A stretch of 64,000 bases of DNA from Variovorax sp. ZS18.2.2 (GTDB taxonomy: Bacteria; Pseudomonadota; Gammaproteobacteria; Burkholderiales; Burkholderiaceae_C): assembly GCF_024701975.1 (NCBI RefSeq), contig NZ_JANLNM010000007.1, positions 1 to 64,000 of the forward strand, written 5' to 3'. Both the position numbers and the translations under genes were made by a program. Shown piece after piece: positions 54,395-62,733 of the stretch; positions within the stretch are counted from its first letter, which is position 1, and the number at the start of each line of letters is the position of its first letter. The notes below the pieces were generated by a model. That model was not told the DNA's origin. It worked only from the letters and a program-made list of their open reading frames with translations, and did not search any database.

Positions 54395-55069
54395 TTACCA
54401 ACGCTTGCCGGACTGGTTGTCCAGAAGCGGTTTGACCCTGGCCGAAATGGCTTCGCGCGCCCGGAAAATACGTGAGCGCACCGTGCCGATAGGGCAATTC
54501 ATGACCTCGGCAATCTCTTCGTAACTCATCCCCTCGATCTCGCGCAGCGTGACCGCCTGGCGCAGTTCGGCCGGAAGCGCTTCCATGGCAGCCTCGACGG
54601 CATTGGCGATTTCCTTCGCCGCCAGGACCGATTCGGGGGTTTCGTCGCTGATTGGTTCGTTTCCGGGACGGTAAGTTTCATCGTCGTCGTCGGAAGACGG
54701 TCGCAGCGCGCTTTCGGAGATGGTCGGATCGCGCTTCATGTCCACCAGCGCCTTCTTGGCGGTGTTGACCGCGATCCGGTAGAGCCAGGTGTAGAACTGC
54801 GCCTCGCCGCGGAACTGGTGCAGCGCGCGGTAGGCGCGAATGAAGGTTTCCTGGGCAATGTCCTCGACCAGGTCGACATCGCGCACCATGCGGCCGATCA
54901 GGCGCTCGATACGGCGCTGGTACTTGATGACCAGGAGTTCGAAGGCCTTCTGGTCGCCCGCGACCGTGCGCTGGACCAACTGGAAATCGACCTCGCCCGG
55001 GCGCGGTGCTTCGGCCGACGCGTCGGTCAGGCCGGACTCCGGTGGTACGGGCGGGGGAGACGTTGTCAT
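54395..55069 (-). CDS. rpoE: RNA polymerase sigma factor RpoE (AlgU/SigE, ECF)
   Basis: 224 residues starting MTTSPPPVPPESGLTDASAE. Extracytoplasmic stress sigma factor. Region 2: FELLVIKYQRRIERLIGRMV, DLVEDIAQETFIRAYRALHQ, FYTWLYRIAVNTAKKALVD; an acidic linker (SSDDDDETYRPG) and region 4: LPAELRQAVTLREIEGMSYE, IAEVMNCPIGTVRSRIFRAR. The about 25-residue N-terminal Pro/Ser-rich extension is longer than in E. coli RpoE. First gene of rpoE-rseA-rseB-mucD, 10 bases after the YgfX-like gene. Confidence 0.95.
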   Translation of the reverse strand: MTTSPPPVPPESGLTDASAEAPRPGEVDFQLVQRTVAGDQKAFELLVIKYQRRIERLIGRMVRDVDLVEDIAQETFIRAYRALHQFRGEAQFYTWLYRIAVNTAKKALVDMKRDPTISESALRPSSDDDDETYRPGNEPISDETPESVLAAKEIANAVEAAMEALPAELRQAVTLREIEGMSYEEIAEVMNCPIGTVRSRIFRAREAISARVKPLLDNQSGKRW

Positions 55070-55079
55070 CGACGGGGTT

Positions 55080-55562
55080 TCAGGGCGCGTCGGCGGGTGC
55101 CGTCGCGCGCCACGGATCGCCCGCGGGCTCGGCGGCCGGCGCACGCGAATAGACCGCCCGGCGCACGTCGCGCCAGCGTTCCGGCATGGTCCGCTGCTCG
55201 AGCCAGACCCAGCGCGAGGCGCGGCCCGGCTCCGAGAGCCTGACCAGCATCAGCGACTGGAAATCGAGCGCGACCGTGGCCCGCGCCGCACGAACGCCGC
55301 GGGTCGGATCGGCCCCCGTCAGGGACCAATAGAGTCCGTCGAAATGCAGCGTGGCGGCGCCATCGCGCCGCAAGCCAAAGCCCGCGGCCACGCCAGAGAA
55401 GACGACGCTGAGAACCAGCAGCAGCTGGCGCCATCCAGCGCTATCGAAGAGATAGCAGGATGCGCCCGCGCAGCAGGCGCCCAGGGCCCAGAGAACGACA
55501 AGAATCCGGGTTGCGCCACGTGAGCGCCCCACCGGATAGGTCACCGACGGCGCGCTGTGCAT
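55080..55562 (-). CDS. YgfX/CptA-like small membrane protein
   Basis: 160 residues. Two hydrophobic helices at about 18-38 (ILVVLWALGACCAGASCYLF) and about 45-62 (LLLVLSVVFSGVAAGFGL), then a soluble C-terminal domain with LHFDGLYWSL, ATVALDFQSLMLVRL and WLEQRTMPERWRDVRRAVYS. The last segment recalls the YgfX family (PxxWxxLRxxL), whose E. coli member was reported as a membrane toxin-like protein affecting cell shape. The likeness is by eye. It lies between fabF (13 bases) and rpoE (10 bases) on the same strand. Confidence 0.6.
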   Translation of the reverse strand: MHSAPSVTYPVGRSRGATRILVVLWALGACCAGASCYLFDSAGWRQLLLVLSVVFSGVAAGFGLRRDGAATLHFDGLYWSLTGADPTRGVRAARATVALDFQSLMLVRLSEPGRASRWVWLEQRTMPERWRDVRRAVYSRAPAAEPAGDPWRATAPADAP

Positions 55563-55575
55563 GGGAGAGCAATGC

Positions 55576-56820
55576 TCAAGCGCGCTTGAACACCAGCGTA
55601 CCGTTGGTGCCGCCGAAGCCGAAGTTGTTCTTGACCGCGACGTCGATCTTCAGATCGCGCGCCTCGTTGGCGCAGTAGTCGAGATCGCACTCCGGATCCT
55701 GGTTGAAGATGTTGATGGTCGGCGGGCTCTTCTGCTCGTGCAGTGCAAGCACCGTGAACACAGATTCGATGCCGCCCGCGCCGCCCAGCAGGTGGCCGGT
55801 CATGGACTTGGTCGAATTCACGACGAGCTTCTTCGCGTGATCGCCGAAGGCGAGCTTGACCGCGTTGGTCTCGTTCAGATCGCCGATCTGCGTCGAGGTG
55901 CCGTGCGCGTTCAGGTACTGGACCTGATCGGCATTGACACCCGCATTGGCCAGCGCCATCGCCATCGAACGGCGGGGGCCATCGACGTCGGGCGCGGTCA
56001 TGTGGTACGCGTCGCCGGTCAGGCCGAAGCCCGCGACTTCCGCGTAAATCTTGGCACCGCGCGCCTTGGCATGCTCGTACTCCTCGAGCACCAGCACGCC
56101 GGCGCCCTCGCCCAGCACGAAGCCGTCGCGATCCTTGTCCCACGGGCGCGAGGCCGTGGCGGGATCGTCGTTGCGTGTGCTCAGCGCGCGAGGCGCGGTG
56201 AAGCCACCAATGCCGAGCGGGGAAATGGTCGACTCGGCGCCGCCGGCGATCATGACGTCGGCATCGCCGTACTCGATCATGCGTGCCGACGTGCCGATGG
56301 CATGCAGACCCGTGGTGCAGGCAGTGACGACGGCGATGTTCGGGCCCTTGAAGCCGTACTTGATCGACACGTGGCCCGAGATCATGTTGATGATCGACGC
56401 CGGCACGAAGAACGGCGAAATGCGGCGCGGGCCGCGACTCGCGTATTCGGCGTGCGTTTGTTCGATCATCGGCAGACCGCCGATGCCCGAGCCGATGTTG
56501 CAGCCGATGCGAACGGCCTTTTCATAGGACAGCGCTTCGCCGGTTGGCAGTCCGCTGTCCTGCACCGCCTGGATGGCGGCGGCAAGCCCCAGATGAATGA
56601 AGCGGTCCATGTGACGCGCTTCTTTCTCCGAGATGTATTGGGTGATGTCGAAACCCTTCACCTCACCGGCGAACTTGCAGGCGAAGGCGCTTGCATCGAA
56701 CGCGGTGATGTTCGCAATGCCCGATTTCCCGGCCAACAAGTTGGCCCAGGATTCGGTTGCGGTGTTTCCGACAGGAGCGATGCAACCGAGTCCGGTCACG
56801 ACGACGCGGCGTTTGGTCAT
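55576..56820 (-). CDS. fabF: 3-oxoacyl-[acyl-carrier-protein] synthase II
   Basis: 414 residues starting MTKRRVVVTGLGCIAPVGNT. Elongates fatty acyl-ACP with malonyl-ACP. Nucleophile Cys in AVVTACTTGLHAIG, His in NAHGTSTQIGD, Lys/His in STKSMTGHLLGGAGGIES, and glycine-rich NNFGFGGTNGTLVF at the end. Follows acpP at 96 bases. Confidence 0.96.
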   Translation of the reverse strand: MTKRRVVVTGLGCIAPVGNTATESWANLLAGKSGIANITAFDASAFACKFAGEVKGFDITQYISEKEARHMDRFIHLGLAAAIQAVQDSGLPTGEALSYEKAVRIGCNIGSGIGGLPMIEQTHAEYASRGPRRISPFFVPASIINMISGHVSIKYGFKGPNIAVVTACTTGLHAIGTSARMIEYGDADVMIAGGAESTISPLGIGGFTAPRALSTRNDDPATASRPWDKDRDGFVLGEGAGVLVLEEYEHAKARGAKIYAEVAGFGLTGDAYHMTAPDVDGPRRSMAMALANAGVNADQVQYLNAHGTSTQIGDLNETNAVKLAFGDHAKKLVVNSTKSMTGHLLGGAGGIESVFTVLALHEQKSPPTINIFNQDPECDLDYCANEARDLKIDVAVKNNFGFGGTNGTLVFKRA

Positions 56821-56916
56821 GCCGGCAAACCTTTCTGGAAGCGCTGAACAGTTGCTGGTCGGCGCGTGCGGTTCGATAAAAAGCCGCCGGCCGCAGTCGC
56901 AGTGTCAGCTGGCCTA

Positions 56917-57156
56917 TCAGGCCTTTTGATTCTTGGTGGCGTAGTCGACGGCGTTTTGCACCGTGGTGATCTTCTCGGCATCTTCATCGGGGATCTCAAT
57001 GCCGAACTCGTCTTCGAGTGCCATCACGAGTTCGACCGTGTCGAGCGAGTCAGCGCCGAGGTCGGCCACGAAAGCCTTTTCGTTCGTCACTTGGGACTCT
57101 TCCACGCCGAGTTGCTCGGCGATGATTTTCTTGACACGTGCTTCGATATCGCTCAT
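56917..57156 (-). CDS. acpP: Acyl carrier protein
   Basis: 79 residues, acidic. Carries growing acyl chains on 4'-phosphopantetheine attached to the serine of DLGADSLDTVELVMALEDEF. Start MSDIEARVKKIIAEQLGVEE is canonical, with AGAGGGAACCAA upstream. Between fabG and fabF. Confidence 0.97.
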   Translation of the reverse strand: MSDIEARVKKIIAEQLGVEESQVTNEKAFVADLGADSLDTVELVMALEDEFGIEIPDEDAEKITTVQNAVDYATKNQKA

Positions 57157-57254
57157 TTGGTTCCCTCTGAGGGTTGTAGGTAATCGGTGGATTTTAGCCG
57201 GGCGGATTGTGGCATTTGCCTCACCCCCGGTACGGGAAAGATTGCGCCTTGCGG

Positions 57255-57998
57255 CTACATGTGCATGCCGCCATTCACATGCAACTCCTGCCCGGTCACG
57301 TAGGACGCCTGGGGCGATGCGAGGTACGCCACCGCATGCGCGATGTCGGCCGGCTTGCCCAGATGTCCCAGCGGGATCTGCTGCAGGAGTGCTTGTTGCT
57401 GCGCCTCGGGGAGGCTCGCCGTCATGTCGGTTTCGATGAAGCCCGGCGCGACGCAGTTGACGGTGATGTTGCGGCTGCCCAGTTCGCGGGCCAGGGCGCG
57501 GGTCATGCCCGCGACACCGGCCTTGGCGGCTGCGTAGTTGGCCTGGCCGGCATTGCCGGAGGCGCCCACCACGCTCGTGATGCTGATGATGCGGCCGTAG
57601 CGCTGCTTCATCATCGGGCGGATCACCGCGCGCGAGAGGCGGAACACGGCCTTGAGATTGGTGTCGAGCACCGCATCCCAGTCGTCGTCCTTCATGCGCA
57701 TGGCGAGCGTGTCGCGCGTGATGCCGGCGTTGTTGACCAGCACGTGGATCGCGCCGTAGGCCTGGACGATCTCGTCGATCAGCGCCTCGACGGCTGCGGC
57801 GTCATTCACGTTGAGTGCACGGCCACGGCCGTCGAATGCGCTCAGGGCCGAAGTGATCTTCGCCGCGCTGTCCTCGGTGGTGCCGGTGCCGACCACCTTG
57901 AGGCCGCGTTGCGCCAGCTCGAGCGCAATCGCTGCGCCGATACCGCGCGATGCGCCGGTGACCAGAGCGACTTGCCCTTCGAATTTGGGAATGCTCAT
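57255..57998 (-). CDS. fabG: 3-oxoacyl-[acyl-carrier-protein] reductase
   Basis: 247 residues starting MSIPKFEGQVALVTGASRGI. NADPH-dependent short-chain dehydrogenase. Cofactor motif TGASRGIGAAIALELAQRGL; NNAG (HVLVNNAGITRDTLAMRM); catalytic Ser/Tyr/Lys in ITSVVGASGNAGQANYAAAK; C-terminal YVTGQELHVNGGMHM. A long upstream frame lies inside fabD and is rejected. 26 bases after fabD. Confidence 0.96.
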   Translation of the reverse strand: MSIPKFEGQVALVTGASRGIGAAIALELAQRGLKVVGTGTTEDSAAKITSALSAFDGRGRALNVNDAAAVEALIDEIVQAYGAIHVLVNNAGITRDTLAMRMKDDDWDAVLDTNLKAVFRLSRAVIRPMMKQRYGRIISITSVVGASGNAGQANYAAAKAGVAGMTRALARELGSRNITVNCVAPGFIETDMTASLPEAQQQALLQQIPLGHLGKPADIAHAVAYLASPQASYVTGQELHVNGGMHM

Positions 57999-58024
57999 AT
58001 AAAAAGTATCGGGTCCTGCGCCGT

Positions 58025-58978
58025 TCAGCCGGCGAGCGATTGTCGGGTGTCCGCGAGCGTCGCCGGGTCGTACACCGACGCAGCTTCGAGATCGGGGGCG
58101 ATGCGCTTGACCATACCGGCCAGCACCTTGCCGGGCCCGCACTCGATGATGGCGGCTACACCGCGCAGTTTCAAGGCCTGCACGCTCTCGACCCAGCGAA
58201 CCGGGCCGGCCGCCTGGCGCACCAGGGCGTCGCGGATGCGGTCCGGGTCGCTTTCGACGGCCACGTCGATGTTGTTCAGCACTGGAATCTGCGGCGCGGC
58301 GAGGGTAAGGCTGGCGAGTTTTTCGCGCAGCGCTTCTGCGGCAGGCTTCATCAGGCTCGAATGGAAAGGCGCCGAAACGGGCAGCAGCAGCGCGCGCTTC
58401 GCGCCATTGGCCTTGAGCAACTCGCAAGCCTTGTCGACGGCCGCCTTGCTGCCGGCGATCACGGTCTGCGCCGGATCGTTGAAATTCACGGCCTCGACGA
58501 TTTCAGCGCTGCCTGCGCCGAAGGAGGCCGTCGCTTCCGCGCAGCCTGCCACGACCTTGCCAGACTCCATGCCCAGCACAGCGGCCATGGCGCCGACACC
58601 GACAGGCACGGCCTGCTGCATCGCCTGTGCACGGAAGCGCACCAGTGGCGCGGCTTGCGCCAGCGTCAACACGCCGGAAGCCACCAGCGCCGAGTACTCG
58701 CCCAGCGAATGACCTGCCACGACGGAAGGCATTGCGCCGCCTTCGGACAACCAGGCGCGCCAGGCTGCGACACCGGCGACCAGCATCACGGGCTGCGTAT
58801 TGGTGGTGAGTGCCAGATCTTCCTTCGGGCCGTTCTTGATCAGCGCGCCGACGTCTTCGCCCAGCGCTGCGGAAGCCTCGCGCAGCGTTTCCGCGACTGC
58901 CGGATGGTCGCCCCAGGCGTCGAGCATGCCGACAGCCTGCGAGCCCTGACCCGGGAATACAAAAGCAAAGGATTTCAT
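58025..58978 (-). CDS. fabD: Malonyl-CoA-ACP transacylase
   Basis: 317 residues starting MKSFAFVFPGQGSQAVGMLD, the family N-terminus; a 29-codon extension is rejected. Moves malonyl from CoA to ACP. Active Ser in VVAGHSLGEYSALVASG; substrate Arg in LVRFRAQAMQ; His in LPVSAPFHSSLMKPA; IIECGPGKVLAGMVKRI near the end. 49 bases after fabH. Confidence 0.96.
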   Translation of the reverse strand: MKSFAFVFPGQGSQAVGMLDAWGDHPAVAETLREASAALGEDVGALIKNGPKEDLALTTNTQPVMLVAGVAAWRAWLSEGGAMPSVVAGHSLGEYSALVASGVLTLAQAAPLVRFRAQAMQQAVPVGVGAMAAVLGMESGKVVAGCAEATASFGAGSAEIVEAVNFNDPAQTVIAGSKAAVDKACELLKANGAKRALLLPVSAPFHSSLMKPAAEALREKLASLTLAAPQIPVLNNIDVAVESDPDRIRDALVRQAAGPVRWVESVQALKLRGVAAIIECGPGKVLAGMVKRIAPDLEAASVYDPATLADTRQSLAG

Positions 58979-59027
58979 TGTTCTATGCGTCATATCGCAT
59001 CGCAGCCCTGGAGAGGACCGCAATACG

Positions 59028-60005
59028 CTACAGATTAAGCAGCACGGCGCCCCAGGTGAAACCACCGCCCACGCCTTCGAGCATGAGGGTTTCGCCCTTC
59101 TTCACCTTGCCGGAGCGCACCGCTTCGTCGAGCGCCAGCGGAATCGACGCGGCCGAGGTGTTGCCGTGCTCATTGACCGTGACAATCAGTTTCTCGCGCG
59201 GCAGCTTCAGCTTCTTGGCCGTGCCTTCCATGATGCGGATGTTGGCCTGGTGCGGAATCAGCCAGTCGATATCCGCCTCAGTCTTGCCGGCCTTGGCCAG
59301 CGCAGTGCGCGCGGCCTCTTCGAGCACCCGAACCGCCAGCTTGAACACGGCTTGCCCATCCATATGCAGCAGCGGCGTGCCCAGCACATTGCCACCGGAC
59401 ACATGCCCCGGCACGCACAGGATGCCGACGTGCTTGCCGTCCGCATGCAGATCGCTCGACAGGATGCCGGGCTCGTCGCTGGCCTCCAGCACCACCGCGC
59501 CCGCGCCGTCACCGAACAACACGCAGGTGGTGCGGTCGTTGAAATCGAGGATGCGGGAGAACACTTCGGCGCCGATCACCAGTGCACAGCGCGCAGTGCC
59601 GGTGCGGATCATGGCGTCGGCCACGGTCAGCGCGTAAACGAAGCCACTGCAGACCGCCTGGACATCGAAGGCCGGGCAGCCGGCAATGCCGAGCTTGTTC
59701 TGGAGGATGGCGGCCGACGACGGAAACACCATGTCGGGCGTCGAGGTCGCAACGATGATCAGGTCGACGTCGCTGGGCTTGCGGCCCGCCGCTTCGAGTG
59801 CGTGCTTCGCGGCCTCGAGACCGAGATCGCTGCTGCCGACATCCGGCGCGGCAAAGTGGCGCGCATGGATGCCGGTGCGCTCGACGATCCACTGATCGGA
59901 GGTTTCGATGCCGCGCGACGCCAGTTCCTTGGCGAGATCGTCATTGGTCACGCGGCGTGGGGGCAGATAACTGCCGGTGCCGGTGATGCGTGAAAAAGGG
60001 GTCAT
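59028..60005 (-). CDS. fabH: 3-oxoacyl-[acyl-carrier-protein] synthase III
   Basis: 325 residues starting MTPFSRITGTGSYLPPRRVT. Starts fatty acid synthesis from acetyl-CoA and malonyl-ACP. Nucleophile Cys in DVQAVCSGFVYALTVAD, His in WLIPHQANIRIME, Asn in VNEHGNTSAASIPLAL. The ATG shares one base with the plsX stop (TGATG), so the two are translationally coupled; a TTG one codon earlier is not used. Confidence 0.96.
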   Translation of the reverse strand: MTPFSRITGTGSYLPPRRVTNDDLAKELASRGIETSDQWIVERTGIHARHFAAPDVGSSDLGLEAAKHALEAAGRKPSDVDLIIVATSTPDMVFPSSAAILQNKLGIAGCPAFDVQAVCSGFVYALTVADAMIRTGTARCALVIGAEVFSRILDFNDRTTCVLFGDGAGAVVLEASDEPGILSSDLHADGKHVGILCVPGHVSGGNVLGTPLLHMDGQAVFKLAVRVLEEAARTALAKAGKTEADIDWLIPHQANIRIMEGTAKKLKLPREKLIVTVNEHGNTSAASIPLALDEAVRSGKVKKGETLMLEGVGGGFTWGAVLLNL

Positions 60006-61102
60006 CAAACGTGAAGGGCCGTCGCGTCGACCGGCACCGCCGGTTCCTGCCGCGCGAGCAAAGGCGCGGCGTGGGCGATGCGGGCCCGCACGCGATCGAG
60101 CAGGTTGTTGCGAGCGGCATCATAAGCGCGATCCAGCGCATGCCCGAAAGCCACTTCGTCGGCCGAGCCATGGCTCTTGAAAACCAGTCCACGGAGGCCC
60201 AGCAAGGCAGCCCCGTTGTATCGACGGTGATCCAGACGGCTTTTGAACGCCTTTAGAACCGGGTAAGCAACAATTGCCGCAATCTTGGTGAAAATGCTTC
60301 GCGAAAATTCAACGCGAATGAACTCGCCAATCATCGAGGCCACGCCTTCGCTGGCCTTCAGCGCAACATTTCCGACGAAGCCGTCGCAAACGACGATATC
60401 GGTCGTGCCCTTGAAAATATCGTTGCCTTCGACGTTGCCGTAGAAGTTCAAATCCTTGGAATTAGCGGCCGTACGCAGCAATTGACTTGCCTTTTTGATC
60501 GTTTCGCTGCCCTTGATGGCTTCTTCACCAATATTGAGCAGACCCACCGAAGGCGCTTCGTTGCCAGTCAGCGCCGAAACCAGCGCCGAGCCGAGCACGG
60601 CGAATTGAAGCAGGTCTTCGGCATCGCAATCGACGTTCGCACCCAGATCGAGCACGGTGGTCGCGCCACCTTTCGCGTTCGGGAGTTGCGGCGCGATCGC
60701 GGGGCGATCGATGCCGTCGAGCGTCTTGAGCAGGTAACGGGCGATCGCCATCAAGGCGCCGGTGTTGCCAGCGGAGATTGCTGCTTGCGCAGCGCCATCC
60801 TTGACCTGCTGGATCGCGACACGCATCGAAGAATCCTTCTTCTTGCGCAGCGCAATTTCAATGGGATCGTCCATGCCCACCACTTCGCTGGCGGCAACGA
60901 TGCGGGCGCGTGGATGTGCAGCGAAACCCGCCAGCGCGGCCGGCGCACCGACCAGCAGCAACGAGGCTTCGCTGTGCCGCTCGAGAAACGCGCGGCAGGC
61001 CGCGAGCGTGACGCGCGGCCCATGGTCGCCTCCCATGCAATCCACGGCGAGCGTGATTGCAGAAGGCGCAGCAGTGAATTCGGGAGAAGAAGGCGTAGCC
61101 AT
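60005..61102 (-). CDS. plsX: Phosphate acyltransferase PlsX
   Basis: 365 residues starting MATPSSPEFTAAPSAITLAV. Makes acyl-phosphate from acyl-ACP for phospholipid synthesis. Marks: LAVDCMGGDHGPRVTLAACR, VVGMDDPIEIALRKKKDSSM, AAISAGNTGALMAIARYLL, VLDLGANVDCDAEDLLQFA and VCDGFVGNVALKASEGV. Between rpmF (61 bases) and fabH, the usual rpmF-plsX-fabH order. Confidence 0.95.
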   Translation of the reverse strand: MATPSSPEFTAAPSAITLAVDCMGGDHGPRVTLAACRAFLERHSEASLLLVGAPAALAGFAAHPRARIVAASEVVGMDDPIEIALRKKKDSSMRVAIQQVKDGAAQAAISAGNTGALMAIARYLLKTLDGIDRPAIAPQLPNAKGGATTVLDLGANVDCDAEDLLQFAVLGSALVSALTGNEAPSVGLLNIGEEAIKGSETIKKASQLLRTAANSKDLNFYGNVEGNDIFKGTTDIVVCDGFVGNVALKASEGVASMIGEFIRVEFSRSIFTKIAAIVAYPVLKAFKSRLDHRRYNGAALLGLRGLVFKSHGSADEVAFGHALDRAYDAARNNLLDRVRARIAHAAPLLARQEPAVPVDATALHV

Positions 61103-61163
61103 CAAAACAAAGGCCCGACGCTACAGGGAAAGTAGCTTCGGGCCTTGGCCTTGGAGTGCGAGA

Positions 61164-61346
61164 TCAGGCTTCGGACTTGTTCTTGAGCACCTGACGGCCA
61201 CGGTAGAAACCGTTGGGGCTGATGTGGTGGCGCAGATGCGTTTCGCCAGTGGTCGGCTCCACGGCGATGCCGGGCACGACCAGTGCATTGTGGGAACGGT
61301 GCATGCCGCGCTTGGAAGGCGACTTCTTGTTTTGCTGGACGGCCAT
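61164..61346 (-). CDS. rpmF: 50S ribosomal protein L32
   Basis: 60 residues, starting MAVQQNKKSPSKRGMHRSHN, the typical L32 N-terminus. The four zinc cysteines of some L32 proteins are absent, so this is the zinc-free type. AGGAGC lies before the start. Between yceD and plsX. Confidence 0.96.
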   Translation of the reverse strand: MAVQQNKKSPSKRGMHRSHNALVVPGIAVEPTTGETHLRHHISPNGFYRGRQVLKNKSEA

Positions 61347-61510
61347 GATGGCTCCTGGACTGTTAGGTGAGTGACTGGATACGGGCTCAAGCGGTGGCGA
61401 TACAAAAAAGTGAGCGGCATGTATGGAATGCCCCTGCCTGTTATCTCTGTATCGCTGCTCACGGCGGCGCGCGCGAAGCCCATGATTATAGCCTAGCCGC
61501 CGGAAAAGGG

Positions 61511-62068
61511 CTACTTGCCCTCTTCCGGCTTGCGCGAACGCAACGCTCCGAGCACCGCGAACGGGTTCGGCTTGGCTTCCTCGGCCGCCAGGAAATCGTC
61601 ATCGCTGGACGACAGGCGAACTGGCTCGGGGCAGACGTCATGGACGGGCATGACGGGAATCTCCATCAACAGCTCGTCCTCGATCAGGGTGTGCAGGTCG
61701 AAATCCCTGCTGATAACCAGCAGGTCTTCGTCGGATTCATCGTCTTCGGCCTCCGCCGTGGCCTCGTCGGCAACGAAACGGAACCAGCGATCGACCACGA
61801 GTTCCGCCTCGACAGGCGCAAGGCAGCGCTGGCACGTCAACGGAACGATCGCCTCGGCTTCCAGGTGCAGCCAGGGCGCGGCCTTGCCGTCGGCGCCCGG
61901 GCGCTCCTCGCCGGTGGCGTCCCAGTGGACGACGGCATCGACAGCCGGATCCGCCAGTTCGGCGACAAGGCGCACATAGTTAGGGACCGGGTCGGCGGCA
62001 TTCAGGGTTGCGGCTGCGGCGGCAAAGCCGGCCACGTCGAGCCGTTCGGGGGCAAATTCTCTCTTCAT
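61511..62068 (-). CDS. yceD: DUF177 family protein YceD (23S rRNA accumulation protein)
   Basis: 185 residues starting MKREFAPERLDVAGFAAAAA. YceD/DUF177 proteins support 23S rRNA accumulation and precede rpmF in most bacteria. Marks: LTCQRCLAPVEAELVVDRWF with the conserved CxxC, an acidic stretch EAEDDESDEDLL, then LHTLIEDELLMEIPVMPVHD and KPNPFAVLGALRSRK at the end. 164 bases upstream of rpmF. Confidence 0.93.
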   Translation of the reverse strand: MKREFAPERLDVAGFAAAAATLNAADPVPNYVRLVAELADPAVDAVVHWDATGEERPGADGKAAPWLHLEAEAIVPLTCQRCLAPVEAELVVDRWFRFVADEATAEAEDDESDEDLLVISRDFDLHTLIEDELLMEIPVMPVHDVCPEPVRLSSSDDDFLAAEEAKPNPFAVLGALRSRKPEEGK

Positions 62069-62151
62069 CCGCGCCAGTCTAGCGCGCCAGCCGCTTCACC
62101 GGCATGGTGCGTGCCAGAAGGTTTTTGCGCGGCTCACGCACAATCGTCTCC

Positions 62152-62733
62152 ATGCAACGCCCCGTGATCCTCGCCTCGACCTCGCGCTATCGCCGCGAAT
62201 TGATGACCCGCCTGCGCCTGCCCTTCGATGTGCACGCCCCGGAAGTCGATGAAACCGCACTGGACGGCGAAACGCCCCGCGCGCTGGCCGAACGCCTCGC
62301 ATTGGAAAAAGCCAACGCAGTCGCCGCCCGCTTCCCCGAAGCGGTGGTCATCGGCTCCGACCAGGTGGCTGACCTCGCCGGCGAGGCGCTCGGCAAGCCC
62401 GGCGACCACACCCGCGCCACCGCCCAATTGCGCCGGATGCGCGGCCAGACGCTGATCTTCCAGACGGCAGTCGCCGTCGTCTGCCACGCCACCAGCTTCG
62501 TCCAGCGCGACCTGGCGCCCGTGCGCGTCGTGTTCCGCGAACTCAGCGACGCCGCCATCGAGCGTTATCTCCAGGCCGAGCAGCCCTACGACTGCGCCGG
62601 CAGCGCCAAGAGCGAAGGCCTCGGCATCGCATTGCTGAATGCCATCGACAGCGACGACCCGACCGCACTGGTCGGCCTCCCGCTGATCCGCACATGCCAG
62701 ATGCTGCGCGCCGCGGGGGTCGAACTCCTGTGA
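62152..62733 (+). CDS. Maf/YceF family nucleotide pyrophosphatase
   Basis: 193 residues starting MQRPVILASTSRYRRELMTR; the 16-codon extension is rejected. Maf proteins hydrolyse modified or canonical nucleoside triphosphates; the YceF branch prefers 7-methyl-GTP. Marks: LASTSRYRRELM, PEVDE, VVIGSDQVADLAGEALGKPG (the catalytic acidic residue in SDQ), YDCAGSAKSEGLGIALLNAI minus none beyond, and DPTALVGLPL. The yceD neighbourhood also fits YceF. Divergent from yceD with 83 bases between starts. Overlaps the next start by four bases (GTGA). Confidence 0.9.
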   Translation: MQRPVILASTSRYRRELMTRLRLPFDVHAPEVDETALDGETPRALAERLALEKANAVAARFPEAVVIGSDQVADLAGEALGKPGDHTRATAQLRRMRGQTLIFQTAVAVVCHATSFVQRDLAPVRVVFRELSDAAIERYLQAEQPYDCAGSAKSEGLGIALLNAIDSDDPTALVGLPLIRTCQMLRAAGVELL

